A DNA stretch of 64,000 nucleotides. Source: Paracoccaceae bacterium. Its GTDB lineage: Bacteria; Pseudomonadota; Alphaproteobacteria; Rhodobacterales; Rhodobacteraceae. Below are positions 18,048 to 26,909 of the stretch, piece by piece (position 1 is the stretch's first letter; every line of letters begins with the position of its first letter). Below the pieces are notes generated by a model. The model made no database searches and was not told the DNA's origin. It saw only the letters and a list, made by a program, of their open reading frames with translations. Location: NCBI GenBank assembly GCA_019429405.1, contig JAHYIZ010000011.1:1-64000 (forward strand), read 5' to 3'. The position numbers were made by a program, and so were the translations under genes.

Positions 18048-18758
18048 ATGAAAAAGCTCAAATCCTCGCTGCTGCTCGCCGTGACGCTGGCCTTCGTGCT
18101 GTCGCCGCTCTTTGTCACCTCGTTTCAGGGCTACGACCCGGCGGCCTTTCCGGTGCCGGTGTTCGAGCCGCCAGTGCAGCCCGCCGGCTGGGCCTTCTCG
18201 ATCTGGGGGCTGATCTACGCCTGGCTTATCGCCCACGCCGTCTATGGCCTCTGGCGGCACCCGTCCGACCCGCGCTGGGATGCGCCGCGCTGGCCACTGA
18301 TCGGGTCACTCGCGCTCGGGGTCAGTTGGCTTGAGGTGGCCAACCGCGCCCCCATTCTGGCGACGGTGCAGATCGTGGCGATGCTGGCGCTCGCGCTCTG
18401 GGCGCTGGCACGCAGCCCGCGCGGGCCGCAGCGCTGGTGGCGCATCACGCCTGTCGCGCTCTATGCCGGCTGGCTGACCGCCGCCTCAGGTGTTTCGGCG
18501 GGCGTGGTGCTGATCGGCTACGGGGTGGCGGGCGCGGTGGTGGTGACACTGGCCATACTTGCGCTGCTGGCGCTGGTGGCGCTTTGGCAGCAAAGCCGAA
18601 ACCGCCAGGCACCCGAATATGCGCTGGCCGTGGTCTGGGCGCTTGGCGGCATCATCGCGGCAAACCTTGGCGCCTACCCGGCATTGGCAGGGGCCGCGCT
18701 GCTGGCAATTGTTGCGCTGGTGGTCAACGGCATCAGGCGCGCGCCAACCCCGGCCTGA
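18048..18758 (+). CDS. TspO/MBR-like polytopic membrane protein
   Basis: 236-residue membrane protein with about seven hydrophobic segments and many Trp. The run PAGWAFSIWGLIYAWLIAH and the later ITPVALYAGWLTAASG resemble conserved helices of tryptophan-rich sensory (TspO/MBR) proteins, but it is longer than classical TspO (about 160 residues). Related proteins are common in Rhodobacteraceae. TspO in Rhodobacter modulates porphyrin export and photosynthesis genes; whether that holds here is unknown. 35 bases after serS and possibly co-transcribed; followed by a strong bidirectional terminator. Confidence 0.55.
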   Translation: MKKLKSSLLLAVTLAFVLSPLFVTSFQGYDPAAFPVPVFEPPVQPAGWAFSIWGLIYAWLIAHAVYGLWRHPSDPRWDAPRWPLIGSLALGVSWLEVANRAPILATVQIVAMLALALWALARSPRGPQRWWRITPVALYAGWLTAASGVSAGVVLIGYGVAGAVVVTLAILALLALVALWQQSRNRQAPEYALAVVWALGGIIAANLGAYPALAGAALLAIVALVVNGIRRAPTPA

Positions 18759-18787
18759 GGCGCCGGAAGATCACCCGCCCCAATAGA

Positions 18788-18812
18788 AAAGGCCCCCGAA
18801 AAGGGGGCCTTT
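18788..18812. terminator. Bidirectional rho-independent terminator
   Basis: Perfect 10-base stem AAAGGCCCCC / GGGGGCCTTT with loop GAAAA, lying between the rightward TspO-like gene and the leftward outer-membrane protein gene. The A and T tails within the stem allow termination from both sides. Confidence 0.9.
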
Positions 18813-18831
18813 GAAGTTCTTTTGTGTCAAC

Positions 18832-19665
18832 TCAATCGAGCGGCTCCATCCAGCCTGCGGCGTGGAAACCGCCCATCGGTGTGCGCAGTGCGCTGGTCGG
18901 GCGCGCGCCGAACGGAACCCTGACGCCAAGGTAAAGGTTTGCCTCAGAGCCCCAGTCTTCCGTATTCGCGAAAATCGTCGCATAGTTGATCGCCCCAACC
19001 AGGTCTACCCGCTCTGAAAGCTTGTAGTTGGCCTCCACGCCAAGTGCGACATAGCGGCCCCAATCGCCACCGCAATCTTCGAAGCACTCTGAAGAATAGG
19101 CCTGCTCAAGGCTGAAGTTGAGCGTGGTTCTGGGGCCAACCGGCGTCAGATAACCGATCTTCGCATCATAGCCAATGAATTCATTGTCGCCCGGGTCGCC
19201 AATGGCCCTGACATGCCCCAACTGCGCATATACCGACGCGCCGTTACTAAGGAAATGCTCAACCTCGACACCATAAATGTCGCCGCGCATCGGATCTTCG
19301 GAATCATATCCGTCAAACCAGCCCGCGCCTACAAAGGCACCAAAGTAGGTGTTGGCGAACTGCGAACCCAGGCGCGCGCCCAGCACAGCGGTGTGCAAAG
19401 GCCCAGTTTCATCGACATCGTCGGCGCCCCTGTCATCCGTGAACTCGGCGCGTCCGTCGATCGCGAATTTCAGCGAACCGAAGCGGGTGCCCGCGTAACC
19501 GCCCAGATAGGTGCCCAAGAACGGGCTGCCCTCGATTTCGGTGTCTGTGCTAAATCTGTCGGTCGCGAAAAGACCGCCATCGAATGAGGTCTCCCAACCC
19601 TGTGCCTGCGCGCCTGACGCGATCGATGTTGCGGCAAGCAACATAGCAAGCATTTTCATGTTCAT
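18832..19665 (-). CDS. Outer-membrane beta-barrel-like protein (paralogue 1)
   Basis: 277 residues with a signal peptide (MNMKMLAMLLAATSIASG, cleavage after AQA) and alternating-residue strands rich in Gly, Tyr and Phe, as in small outer-membrane barrels. The start at ATG 19665 has GGAG six bases upstream. It shares with the downstream-located paralogue at 19947-20792 the segments SSECF.DCG, SEDPMRG/SDQPMRG-IYGVE, and a C-terminal GARPTSALRTPM tail. Three Cys are absent except the C-E/D-C pair. Function unknown; a porin-like or adhesin role is possible. Confidence 0.75.
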   Translation of the reverse strand: MNMKMLAMLLAATSIASGAQAQGWETSFDGGLFATDRFSTDTEIEGSPFLGTYLGGYAGTRFGSLKFAIDGRAEFTDDRGADDVDETGPLHTAVLGARLGSQFANTYFGAFVGAGWFDGYDSEDPMRGDIYGVEVEHFLSNGASVYAQLGHVRAIGDPGDNEFIGYDAKIGYLTPVGPRTTLNFSLEQAYSSECFEDCGGDWGRYVALGVEANYKLSERVDLVGAINYATIFANTEDWGSEANLYLGVRVPFGARPTSALRTPMGGFHAAGWMEPLD

Positions 19666-19946
19666 CACAATCTCCAGTTAAGCAACTATCCCCCCCAGCC
19701 CTCTATCGCGTTCAACTGCGAGCAGCCGGGATGCGGCCTATTTGGCACCGCTACGGCGAGCCGGTCAAACCGAGACCCTTCGCCAAGCTGGTTTTCTCAA
19801 ACGTGTGCTGCATATCTGCAACTCGATGCGCTATGTCTCGTGATGCGCGGAGCATCAAGAAATTGCCCCGAATCTTGCGGCAAAGACCCGAAGTCCGGCA
19901 GCGTTAGGGGTCCGAAGCGGTGCCGCTTGCTTACGCAAAGCCCCTC

Positions 19947-20792
19947 TCAATCCATCGGGTGCATCCAACTGGCAGCCTGGAAGGCGGCCATGGGCGTGCG
20001 CAGCGCGCTGGTGGGGCGCGCGCCAAGCGGCACGCGGATGCCCACGAACACATCCATCGAGGTGGCGTGGTCGGCCTTGGCGTTGGTGGTGACATGCGCA
20101 TAGTCGATGGTGCCGACCAGATCTATGCGGTCGGTCAGACGGCGCACCGCCTCAAGCCCAAAGACCACGTTGCGACCCAGATCGCCGCAATCCTGGAAAC
20201 ACTCGCTCGAAATCGCGTGCTCGGCGCTGATTTCGATGGTGGATTTCGCGTTCAGGGGGAAGAGGGCGCCGATCTTGTAATCGATGCCGTCAAATTCGTT
20301 GTCCTCGGCATCAGAACCAATCGCCCGCGCCTGCCCCAGTTGCGCATAAAGCGACCCGCCGCCGGGCAGAAAGTATTCGGCCTCAACGCCATAGATCGAG
20401 CCGCGCATCGGCTGGTCAGAGTCGAAACCGTCAAAGAACCCGATGCCCGCGAAGGCGCCGACATAGATGTTGGAAAAGCGCGTGCCCGCCCGCGCGCCGA
20501 CAACGCCAGTATGCAGCGGGCCGGTGGCCAGCACATTGTCGTAGCCGCGGTCATAGGTAAACTCGCCGCGACCGTCGAAGCCCAGCGCCACGCGCCCCAG
20601 CCCGACGCTGCCATAGCCCGCCAGATAGCCGCCGAAATAGGGGCTGTTGACGATGTTGTTGGCGGTGTTGGTGCGGTCGGTCATCTGGAACCCGCCTTCG
20701 ACCGACCCCGCCCAGCCTTGCGCCTGCGCCCCCGATGCGGCGGCAAGCCCGGCAAGAATGAGCGCAAGCGAGGCATTCTTCAAAACGGTCAT
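19947..20792 (-). CDS. Outer-membrane beta-barrel-like protein (paralogue 2)
   Basis: 281 residues. The start MTVLKNASLALILAG has GGAACC upstream; the longer frame to 20894 lacks such a site. Signal peptide ending SGAQAQ, mature start GWAGSVEGG. Aromatic and Gly-rich strands resemble the neighbouring paralogue, with the shared Cys pair in SSECFQDCG and the same C-terminal GARPTSALRTPM tail ending near ...PMD. The 281-base gap between the two genes contains no gene and probably the promoter of paralogue 1. They look like a tandem duplication that has since diverged. Confidence 0.75.
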   Translation of the reverse strand: MTVLKNASLALILAGLAAASGAQAQGWAGSVEGGFQMTDRTNTANNIVNSPYFGGYLAGYGSVGLGRVALGFDGRGEFTYDRGYDNVLATGPLHTGVVGARAGTRFSNIYVGAFAGIGFFDGFDSDQPMRGSIYGVEAEYFLPGGGSLYAQLGQARAIGSDAEDNEFDGIDYKIGALFPLNAKSTIEISAEHAISSECFQDCGDLGRNVVFGLEAVRRLTDRIDLVGTIDYAHVTTNAKADHATSMDVFVGIRVPLGARPTSALRTPMAAFQAASWMHPMD

Positions 20793-20947
20793 GCGAGGTT
20801 CCCTTGCAGCGGCCCCCTTTGCGTTGGGGCGCGGTTCCACCAATGCGCCCTCGATACCGCCGGGCGCCCCCTGCGGGCAACATCGCGACAGCAATTAATT
20901 GTGGCTGTTGCCCAAATCAGACGCCCCCGCGCTTGGCCGCGGCGCCC

Positions 20948-21672
20948 TCAGAGAGCGATGCGGGCAAAGCCGTCGCGCAGCGCCTGCGACCATGCCTCGC
21001 TCATCGCGGCAAAATCGGCGTCGCCAGCCTCTATCCGCCGCCGCATCGTCACGCGGCAGGCATCGCGTTCAATAACCGCAAGATCAAGCGGCATGCCCAC
21101 CGAAAGGTTTGACCGCAAGGTGCTGTCCATCGACAACAGCACCGCCTTTTGCGCATCGGCAAGGCTGGTCGCGGGGGCCACCACGCGGTCGAGTATCGGC
21201 TTGCCATATTTGTGCTCGCCGATCTGCAGGAACGGCGTGCCCTCGGTGGCCTCGATGAAATTGCCTTCGGGGTAGATCAGAAAGAGCCGCATCGCGCCGC
21301 CCGCGCGCTGCCCCGCCATGATCATCGAGGCGGAGGCAGTGACCTTGGCGGCGTTCATCTTGCCCTTGATATCGTTGCGCACGCCCGCCAGCGTATTGCC
21401 CACGATCTCGGCCACCTTGAGCAGGGTTGGCGCCAGCATGATCGAGCTTTGTGCGCTCGCCTCGGGCCCTCGATCACCTCTCGCAGCCGCGCGATGGTGG
21501 TTTGCGTCACCGACAGGCTGCCGGCGGTCACGATCGTCACCACCCGCTCGCCCGGATCTTCAAAGGTGAACATCTTGGTGTAGGTGGCAATGTTGTTGAG
21601 CCCGGCATTGGTGCGCGTGTCTGACAAAAGCACCATGCCTTCATCCAGCAGCAGCCCCACGCAATAGGTCAT
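20948..21672 (-). pseudogene. Proteasome-type (Ntn) peptidase, frameshifted
   Basis: Homologue of predicted proteasome-type hydrolases of the alpha-E/transglutaminase cluster. The N-terminal part (MTYCVGLLLDEG, SDTRTNAG; Thr2 the likely nucleophile) and the C-terminal part (SMDSTLRSNLSVGMPLDL, GEHKYGKPILDRV) are both well preserved but in different frames. The switch falls near 21466-21475, where one base is missing from the GGGCCC run after LREVIEG; restoring it gives an uninterrupted 241-residue protein. As it stands the product would end about 30 residues after the shift. It could also be a sequencing error, but two neighbours are broken as well. Confidence 0.8.
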
Positions 21673-21703
21673 CTGATACCCCCGGTTCCGGTGTCGCGTG
21701 ACG

Positions 21704-22459
21704 TCATTGCTGCGCCTGCCCAACTGCAACCGCAACGTCGAGGCTTTCTTGCCCCTCGCCCAGCGCCAGCCCCCGAATGGGGCCGCGTCGCGCGCATCGA
21801 ACCCCGACCCAGCCGAAACCCTCAACCCAAAGCTCGGCTCAGGCATGGGCGGCCTCATGCGCCGCGCCCTGCGCATCGGCGAACAGATAACCAGAGACAT
21901 AGCGCGCGGGCTGCCCCAGAACATGCGCCGCCGCGATCAGCGCGTGTGCGTGGTCCTGACAGACGCCTTCGCCCAGCGCCAGCGCCTCGGCAGCCGTGGT
22001 GTGTTCGTGGGTCACACCGGGGCGGTATGCGATTGCGCCCGTGACCGCCGCCGCAAGCCGGTGCGCGCGTTCGAGCGCATCGCTCGCCCCCGCCCCTGCG
22101 GCGCGCGCCAGATCGCCCAGCGCGGTGTCGGCCTCGGTGGCGGGGCTGGCGCGCAAGTAAGCGGCGGGTGGCACCACCTCGCGGTGGCCGCGCAAGACCC
22201 CGCTCAGGTCTTGCGTTTCGACCCGGCCCGAAACCCGCACCGTGACTTCGGTGATCGGCCCGCGCTGCGACCAGCCCTCGATCGTGTCGCCCGCGCCATC
22301 GCGATAGGTTCCACCCCGCACCCCGCCAGGTACCTCGACCTGCCAATCGCGCACGTTCTGCCCCTCAAACCGGGCCGGAAACAGGCGCAGGCTTTGCACC
22401 GCGCCGCGCATCGGCGCAGAATACCGGTAGGTGGTGGCATGGCTGACCGTCAGGATCAT
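21704..22459 (-). pseudogene. Transglutaminase-like cysteine protease, truncated and internally deleted
   Basis: The ATG at 22459 overlaps the alpha-E stop (ATGA). The first 206 residues are a typical transglutaminase-like protein: an N-terminal beta domain (ILTVSHATTYRYSAP), the nucleophile in GEGVCQDHAH, and the catalytic His in EAAHA. The codon after HA, normally Trp, is TGA (21839-21841). Past it the same frame reads AELWVEGFGWVG, then jumps to GPIRGLALGEGQESLDVAV and stops at 21704. The segment that should hold the catalytic Asp (usually FDP.N...) is missing, with a remnant GFDARDAAP in another frame. So the gene has both a nonsense codon and a deletion. Confidence 0.8.
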
Positions 22460-23409
22460 CGCGCCTCTCCGCTCAGATAGCTTACCTGCACCAGTGCTGC
22501 GAGGCCGCCGACATCGCGCACAAAGCGGGTCAGAAACTCGTGCAGGCCTTCCTCGAACACCTCTTCGACCGTGGTCTTTTCCAAGGCCTCGTGCAGCGCG
22601 CGGGCGCGCGCTTGCACCGGGGTCGCACGACCATAGGCCCGCGCCAGCCCATCAAGATGCGTCACCGCGGCGCCCGTTGCGGTGACCAGCGAGCGCGGAC
22701 TCTGGCGATTGAGGACCAGGAAATGCGCGATCTTGCCTGCGGTGATCTCGCCGCCGTAAGCCCAGTGAAAGGCACGGTGCGAGGAAAGCGCGCGCAAAAG
22801 CGTCTGCCACTGGTAGTTGTCGAGGCCCGAGCCGACGAAGTCGACGCGCAGCAGCAGCACATAATATTTCACATCCAGAAGCCGCGCGGTGTTGTCGGCG
22901 CGCTCCAGCGCAAAGCCGAGGCCCAGATATTCATAGCCATCGTTACGCAAAAGCGATGCGTCAATCGCGCCGCGCAGCATCGCGGTATGGCGCAGCGTCC
23001 ATTCGGTCAGGCGCCCCAACTCCAGTTCCGATCGCGGTTGCCGCTCCAGCCCGCGCATTTCCTGAAAGGCAGAGTTGAGCGCATCCCACACCTGCGCGGT
23101 CAGCGCGGTGCGCACGATACGGCCGTTTTCGCGCGCGCGTTCAAGGCACGAGGCAACCGAACTGGGGTTGTCATGATCGAAGAACAGGTAGCTTTCGATA
23201 TTGCGCTGCTCCGGGTCGCCGTATTTCTGCGCGAAGCCTGCGGCGGTGCCCGACGCGCGCAGCAGGCTTTCCCATTCGTTGCGGTAGCCGTGCCCTGCCT
23301 GCGGCATCAGCGCGATGCGCGCGCCAACCTCCAGCAGCCGCGCCATGGTTTCGGCGCGCTCGATGTAGCGCGCGATCCAGAACAGGTTTTCCGCCGTGCG
23401 GCTCAGCAT
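22456..23409 (-). CDS. Alpha-E domain protein (DUF403)
   Basis: Intact 317-residue all-helical protein. It begins MLSRTAENLFWIARYIERAE, the family hallmark, and contains NYQWQTLLRAL and FLVLNRQSPRSL. Alpha-E proteins occur with circularly permuted ATP-grasp enzymes, transglutaminases and proteasome-type hydrolases in clusters predicted to make and process peptide tags or small peptides. Here it is the only one of the four cluster genes without a lesion. It starts five bases after the broken ATP-grasp stop and overlaps the transglutaminase start. Confidence 0.9.
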   Translation of the reverse strand: MLSRTAENLFWIARYIERAETMARLLEVGARIALMPQAGHGYRNEWESLLRASGTAAGFAQKYGDPEQRNIESYLFFDHDNPSSVASCLERARENGRIVRTALTAQVWDALNSAFQEMRGLERQPRSELELGRLTEWTLRHTAMLRGAIDASLLRNDGYEYLGLGFALERADNTARLLDVKYYVLLLRVDFVGSGLDNYQWQTLLRALSSHRAFHWAYGGEITAGKIAHFLVLNRQSPRSLVTATGAAVTHLDGLARAYGRATPVQARARALHEALEKTTVEEVFEEGLHEFLTRFVRDVGGLAALVQVSYLSGEAR

Positions 23410-23413
23410 TACA

Positions 23414-24827
23414 TCACTCCGCCAGAATCCAGGTGTCTTTCACTCCGCCGCCCTGCGACGAATTCACCACCAGCGAGCCTTCGCTGAGCGCTACTCGCGT
23501 CAGCCCCCCGGCACCAGCTCGATGCGCTCGCCCACCAGGCAATAGGGGCGCAGATCGACGTGGCGGGGCGCTATGCCCTCATTGACAAATGTCGGCGTGG
23601 TCGAAAGCGCCAGCGTTGGCTGGGCGATTTAGCCCGCCGGGTTGGCAGCCAGCCGCGCCCGAAACGCCTCTATCTGCGCCGCTGTGGCACGCGGCCCCAC
23701 CAGCATGCCGTAGCCGCCAGAGCCGTGCACCTCTTTCACCACCAGATCGCTCAGATGATCGAGCACATAGTTCAGATCATCCGTCTTGGCGCATTGCCAG
23801 GTCGGCACGTTTTGCAGCACCGGCTCTTCGCCAAGATAAAAACGTATCATTTCCGGAACATAGGTATAGATCGCCTTGTCATCGGCCCCCCCCCGCGCCC
23901 GGCGCCGATGCTATGGTGACGCCGCCCGAACGGTAAACATCCATCAGCCCCGGCACGCCCAGCATCGAGTCGGGGCGAAAACACAGCGGGTCCAGAAAGG
24001 CATCGTCGATGCGCCGGTAGATCTCATGCACCCGTTTGGGCCCTTCGGTGGTGCGCATCCACACGAACCCACGCTCAACAAAAAGATCGGCGCCCTCGAC
24101 CAGTTCCACCCCCATCAGATCGGCAAGGAACGAGTGCTCGTAATACGCGCTGTTGAAATGCCCCGGCGTCAGGATCACCACCGTGGGTTCGCTGTCACAT
24201 TTCGCCGGGGCAACGCTGGCCAGCGTGCGGCGCAACAGGCCGGGGTAGCCATCGACCGGCTCGATGCGGTTTTCGCGGAAAAGTGCGGGGAACATCCGCA
24301 TCATGATTTCGCGGTTTTCCAGCATGTAGCTGACACCCGAGGGGGTGCGGCAATTGTCTTCCAGCACGAAGAAATCATCTGGCCCGGTGCGCACCAGGTC
24401 GATGCCGACAATGTGGCTACAAACCCCGCGCGGCGGCGTGAAGCCCGCCACGGCGCGGTCATAGGCGGCGTTCTGGTAAACCAGCGCCGCAGGCACACGG
24501 CCCGCACGGATGATCCCGCCACGGCCATAGACATCAAGCAAAAAGGCGTTGAGGGCGCGCGCGCTGCTTGATGCCCCGTTCGAGGCGGCGCCATTCGCCT
24601 TGCGTGAACACGCGGGGGAACATGTCGAAGGGTATCAGGCGGTCGGGGTCGCCACCCTCGCCGTAAACGGCAAAGGTGATGCCGATGCGGCGAAAGAGTG
24701 CCTCGGCCTCGGCCTGCTTCATCGCCCGACACTCAGCCGGCATCGCGCGCATCCAGTCTTCGAGCCGCGCATAGGGCGCGCGCACCGCGTCGACGTGATA
24801 CATCTCGTTGAAATACTCGGTCCCCAT
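23414..24827 (-). pseudogene. Circularly permuted ATP-grasp (DUF404/DUF407), multiply frameshifted
   Basis: First gene of the cluster; about 471 residues if repaired. Recognisable blocks are YFNEMYHVDAVRAPY, then LDVYGRGGIIRAG with VGIDLVRTGPDDFFVLEDNCRTPSG, then IRFYLGEEPVLQNVPTW with VVKEVHGSGGYGMLVGP, then [15 protein letters not shown] and [14 protein letters not shown]. They lie in different frames. Lesions I can place: loss of two bases in a CG run near 24555-24565, one extra base in a nine-C tract at 23886-23894, a Tyr codon changed to TAA at 23629-23631, and one base missing from the six-C tract at 23504-23509. Confidence 0.85.
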
Positions 24828-25076
24828 GGCGCTCGCTTTTTTGCGGATTCGTGGTCAAACTCTAGGCAGCGTCACCGCGCAGGGGAAGCATTTGGCCCGC
24901 ATGAAGCCAATGCACCAAGGCCTGTTTGGCGCTTTTGCAGGCATATGCGTTAAATTTGGGCAGGTTGCACATGGTGCGCCCCCCGCCGCAAGCGGCCTTG
25001 CCCCCTTGCACCGCCCCCTTGCGCCGCCCTGCGCCAAGCGCCTATCTGGGCCAAGCAAACCGAGATGAGGAAGCCC

Positions 25077-26906
25077 ATGCCCCTGCCCCGCCCCGTTCAC
25101 GCCGCCACCGCCACCGCAGCCACCGAAGCGGGCCACAACAGTTTCGGAAACCTTCCCGACTGGGACCTGTCCGACCTCTACTCTGCCCCCGACGCCCCCG
25201 AGATCGCGCGCGACATGGGCTGGCTCAAAACCGCCTGCGCCAGCTTCGCCGCCGATTACGAGGGCAAACTGGCCACGCTTGATGCGGCGGGCATGGCCGA
25301 ATGTATCGCCCGAAATGAAGCTATCGAGAACATCGCCGGGCGGCTGATGTCTTATGCGGGGCTGCGCTATTACCAGAACACGCTCGACGCCGGGCGCGCC
25401 AAGCACATGGCCGACCTGCAGGACCACATCACCAATTTCACCACGCCGCTGGTGTTTTTCGGGCTTGAATTCAACCGCATCGACGAGGCGCGCTATCAAG
25501 CCGTGTTCGCTGACGCGGCGGTGGCGCGCTTCAAACCCGCCTTTGACCGGCTGCGCGCGATGCGCCCCTATCAGCTGTCCGATGAGCTGGAGCGCTTCCT
25601 GCACGACCAGTCGGTAGTGGGCGCCGCGGCATGGAACCGGCTTTTTGACGAACAGCTGGCGGGCATGACCTTTGACGTGGCGGGCGAAAGCCTCAGCCTT
25701 GAGGCAACGCTTGACCTTCTGACCGACCACGATCGCGCCCGCCGCGAGGCAGGCGCGCGGGCGCTGGCGGCGGGGTTCGGCGCCGAGTTGAAGCTTTTTT
25801 CGCGCGTTCACAACACGCTCGCCAAGGAAAAGGAAATCGAGGATCGCTGGCGCAAGATGCCCAGCCCGCAGTTTTCGCGCCACCTTTCAAACCATGTCGA
25901 GCCCGAAGTGGTCGAGGCGCTGCGCAACGCCGTGGTCGCCGCCTACCCGCGCCTGTCGCACCGCTACTATGCACTGAAAGCACGTTGGCTGGGGCTGGAC
26001 AAATTGCAGGTGTGGGATCGCAATGCACCGCTGCCAACCGAAGCGCCGCGCGTGATCGGCTGGGATGAAGCGCGCGAAACCGTGCTGGGCGCCTACGCGG
26101 GCTTTGCCCCCGAAATGGCGAAGATCGCGGAGCCGTTCTTTGACCGTGGCTGGATCGACGCCGGGGTAAAGCCCGGCAAGGCGCCCGGCGCCTTCGCCCA
26201 CCCCACCGTTACCACCGTGCACCCCTATGTGCTGCTCAACTACCTTGGCAAACCGCGCGATGTGATGACGCTGGCGCATGAACTTGGCCATGGCGTGCAT
26301 CAGGTGCTGGCGGCACCACAGGGCGAAACGCTGGCGCCAACGCCGCTGACCGTGGCCGAAACCGCCAGCGTGTTTGGCGAAATGCTCACCTTCCGCCGCC
26401 TGCTGGATGCCGCAAAGTCACCCGCCGAGCGCAAGCAACTGCTGGCGGGCAAGGTCGAAGACATGATCAACACCGTGGTGCGCCAGATCGCGTTTTACGA
26501 TTTTGAATGCAAGCTGCACGCAGCGCGGCGCGAGGGCGAACTGACGCCCGATGACATCAACGCGCTCTGGATGAGCGTGCAGGCCGAAAGCCTTGGCCCG
26601 GTGTTCGAATTCATGCCCGGCTATGAAACCTTCTGGGCCTATATTCCGCATTTCGTGCATTCGCCGTTTTATGTCTATGCCTATGCCTTCGGTGACGGCC
26701 TCGTAAACGCGCTTTATGCGGCCTACGCCGAAGGCCTGCCCGATTTTCAGGCCAAGTATTTCGAAATGCTCAAGGCGGGCGGGTCAAAACACCACCGCGA
26801 CCTGTTGGCCCCGTTCGGGCTGGATGCCTCGGACCCGGCCTTCTGGGACAAGGGTCTGGGCATGATCGCCGGGATGATCGACGAATTGGAAGCGTTGGAG
26901 GGGTAA
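25077..26906 (+). CDS. pepF: Oligoendopeptidase F (M3 zinc metallopeptidase)
   Basis: Cytoplasmic zinc peptidase degrading short peptides. 609 residues from the ATG at 25077, which has GAGG six bases upstream; an in-frame ATG at 25065 would add four residues. The zinc motif is in TLAHELGHGVHQ (HExxH), with a downstream Glu in AETASVFGEML as third ligand and conserved HSPFYVYAYAFG near the C-terminus. No signal peptide. Three bases separate it from the M19 dipeptidase gene, so peptide degradation genes are paired here. Confidence 0.93.
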   Translation: MPLPRPVHAATATAATEAGHNSFGNLPDWDLSDLYSAPDAPEIARDMGWLKTACASFAADYEGKLATLDAAGMAECIARNEAIENIAGRLMSYAGLRYYQNTLDAGRAKHMADLQDHITNFTTPLVFFGLEFNRIDEARYQAVFADAAVARFKPAFDRLRAMRPYQLSDELERFLHDQSVVGAAAWNRLFDEQLAGMTFDVAGESLSLEATLDLLTDHDRARREAGARALAAGFGAELKLFSRVHNTLAKEKEIEDRWRKMPSPQFSRHLSNHVEPEVVEALRNAVVAAYPRLSHRYYALKARWLGLDKLQVWDRNAPLPTEAPRVIGWDEARETVLGAYAGFAPEMAKIAEPFFDRGWIDAGVKPGKAPGAFAHPTVTTVHPYVLLNYLGKPRDVMTLAHELGHGVHQVLAAPQGETLAPTPLTVAETASVFGEMLTFRRLLDAAKSPAERKQLLAGKVEDMINTVVRQIAFYDFECKLHAARREGELTPDDINALWMSVQAESLGPVFEFMPGYETFWAYIPHFVHSPFYVYAYAFGDGLVNALYAAYAEGLPDFQAKYFEMLKAGGSKHHRDLLAPFGLDASDPAFWDKGLGMIAGMIDELEALEG

Positions 26907-26909
26907 GGC

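Noticed and set aside
21839-21841. TGA in the transglutaminase as a selenocysteine or readthrough codon
   Set aside because: It replaces a conserved Trp rather than Cys, no SECIS-like structure is apparent, and the catalytic Asp region is also missing.
20948-24827. Sequencing error as the sole cause of the frameshifts in the ATP-grasp cluster
   Set aside because: Some lesions are homopolymer indels that could be errors, but the missing segment in the transglutaminase and the two nonsense codons are not, and no other gene in the window shows such lesions. Not excluded without reads.
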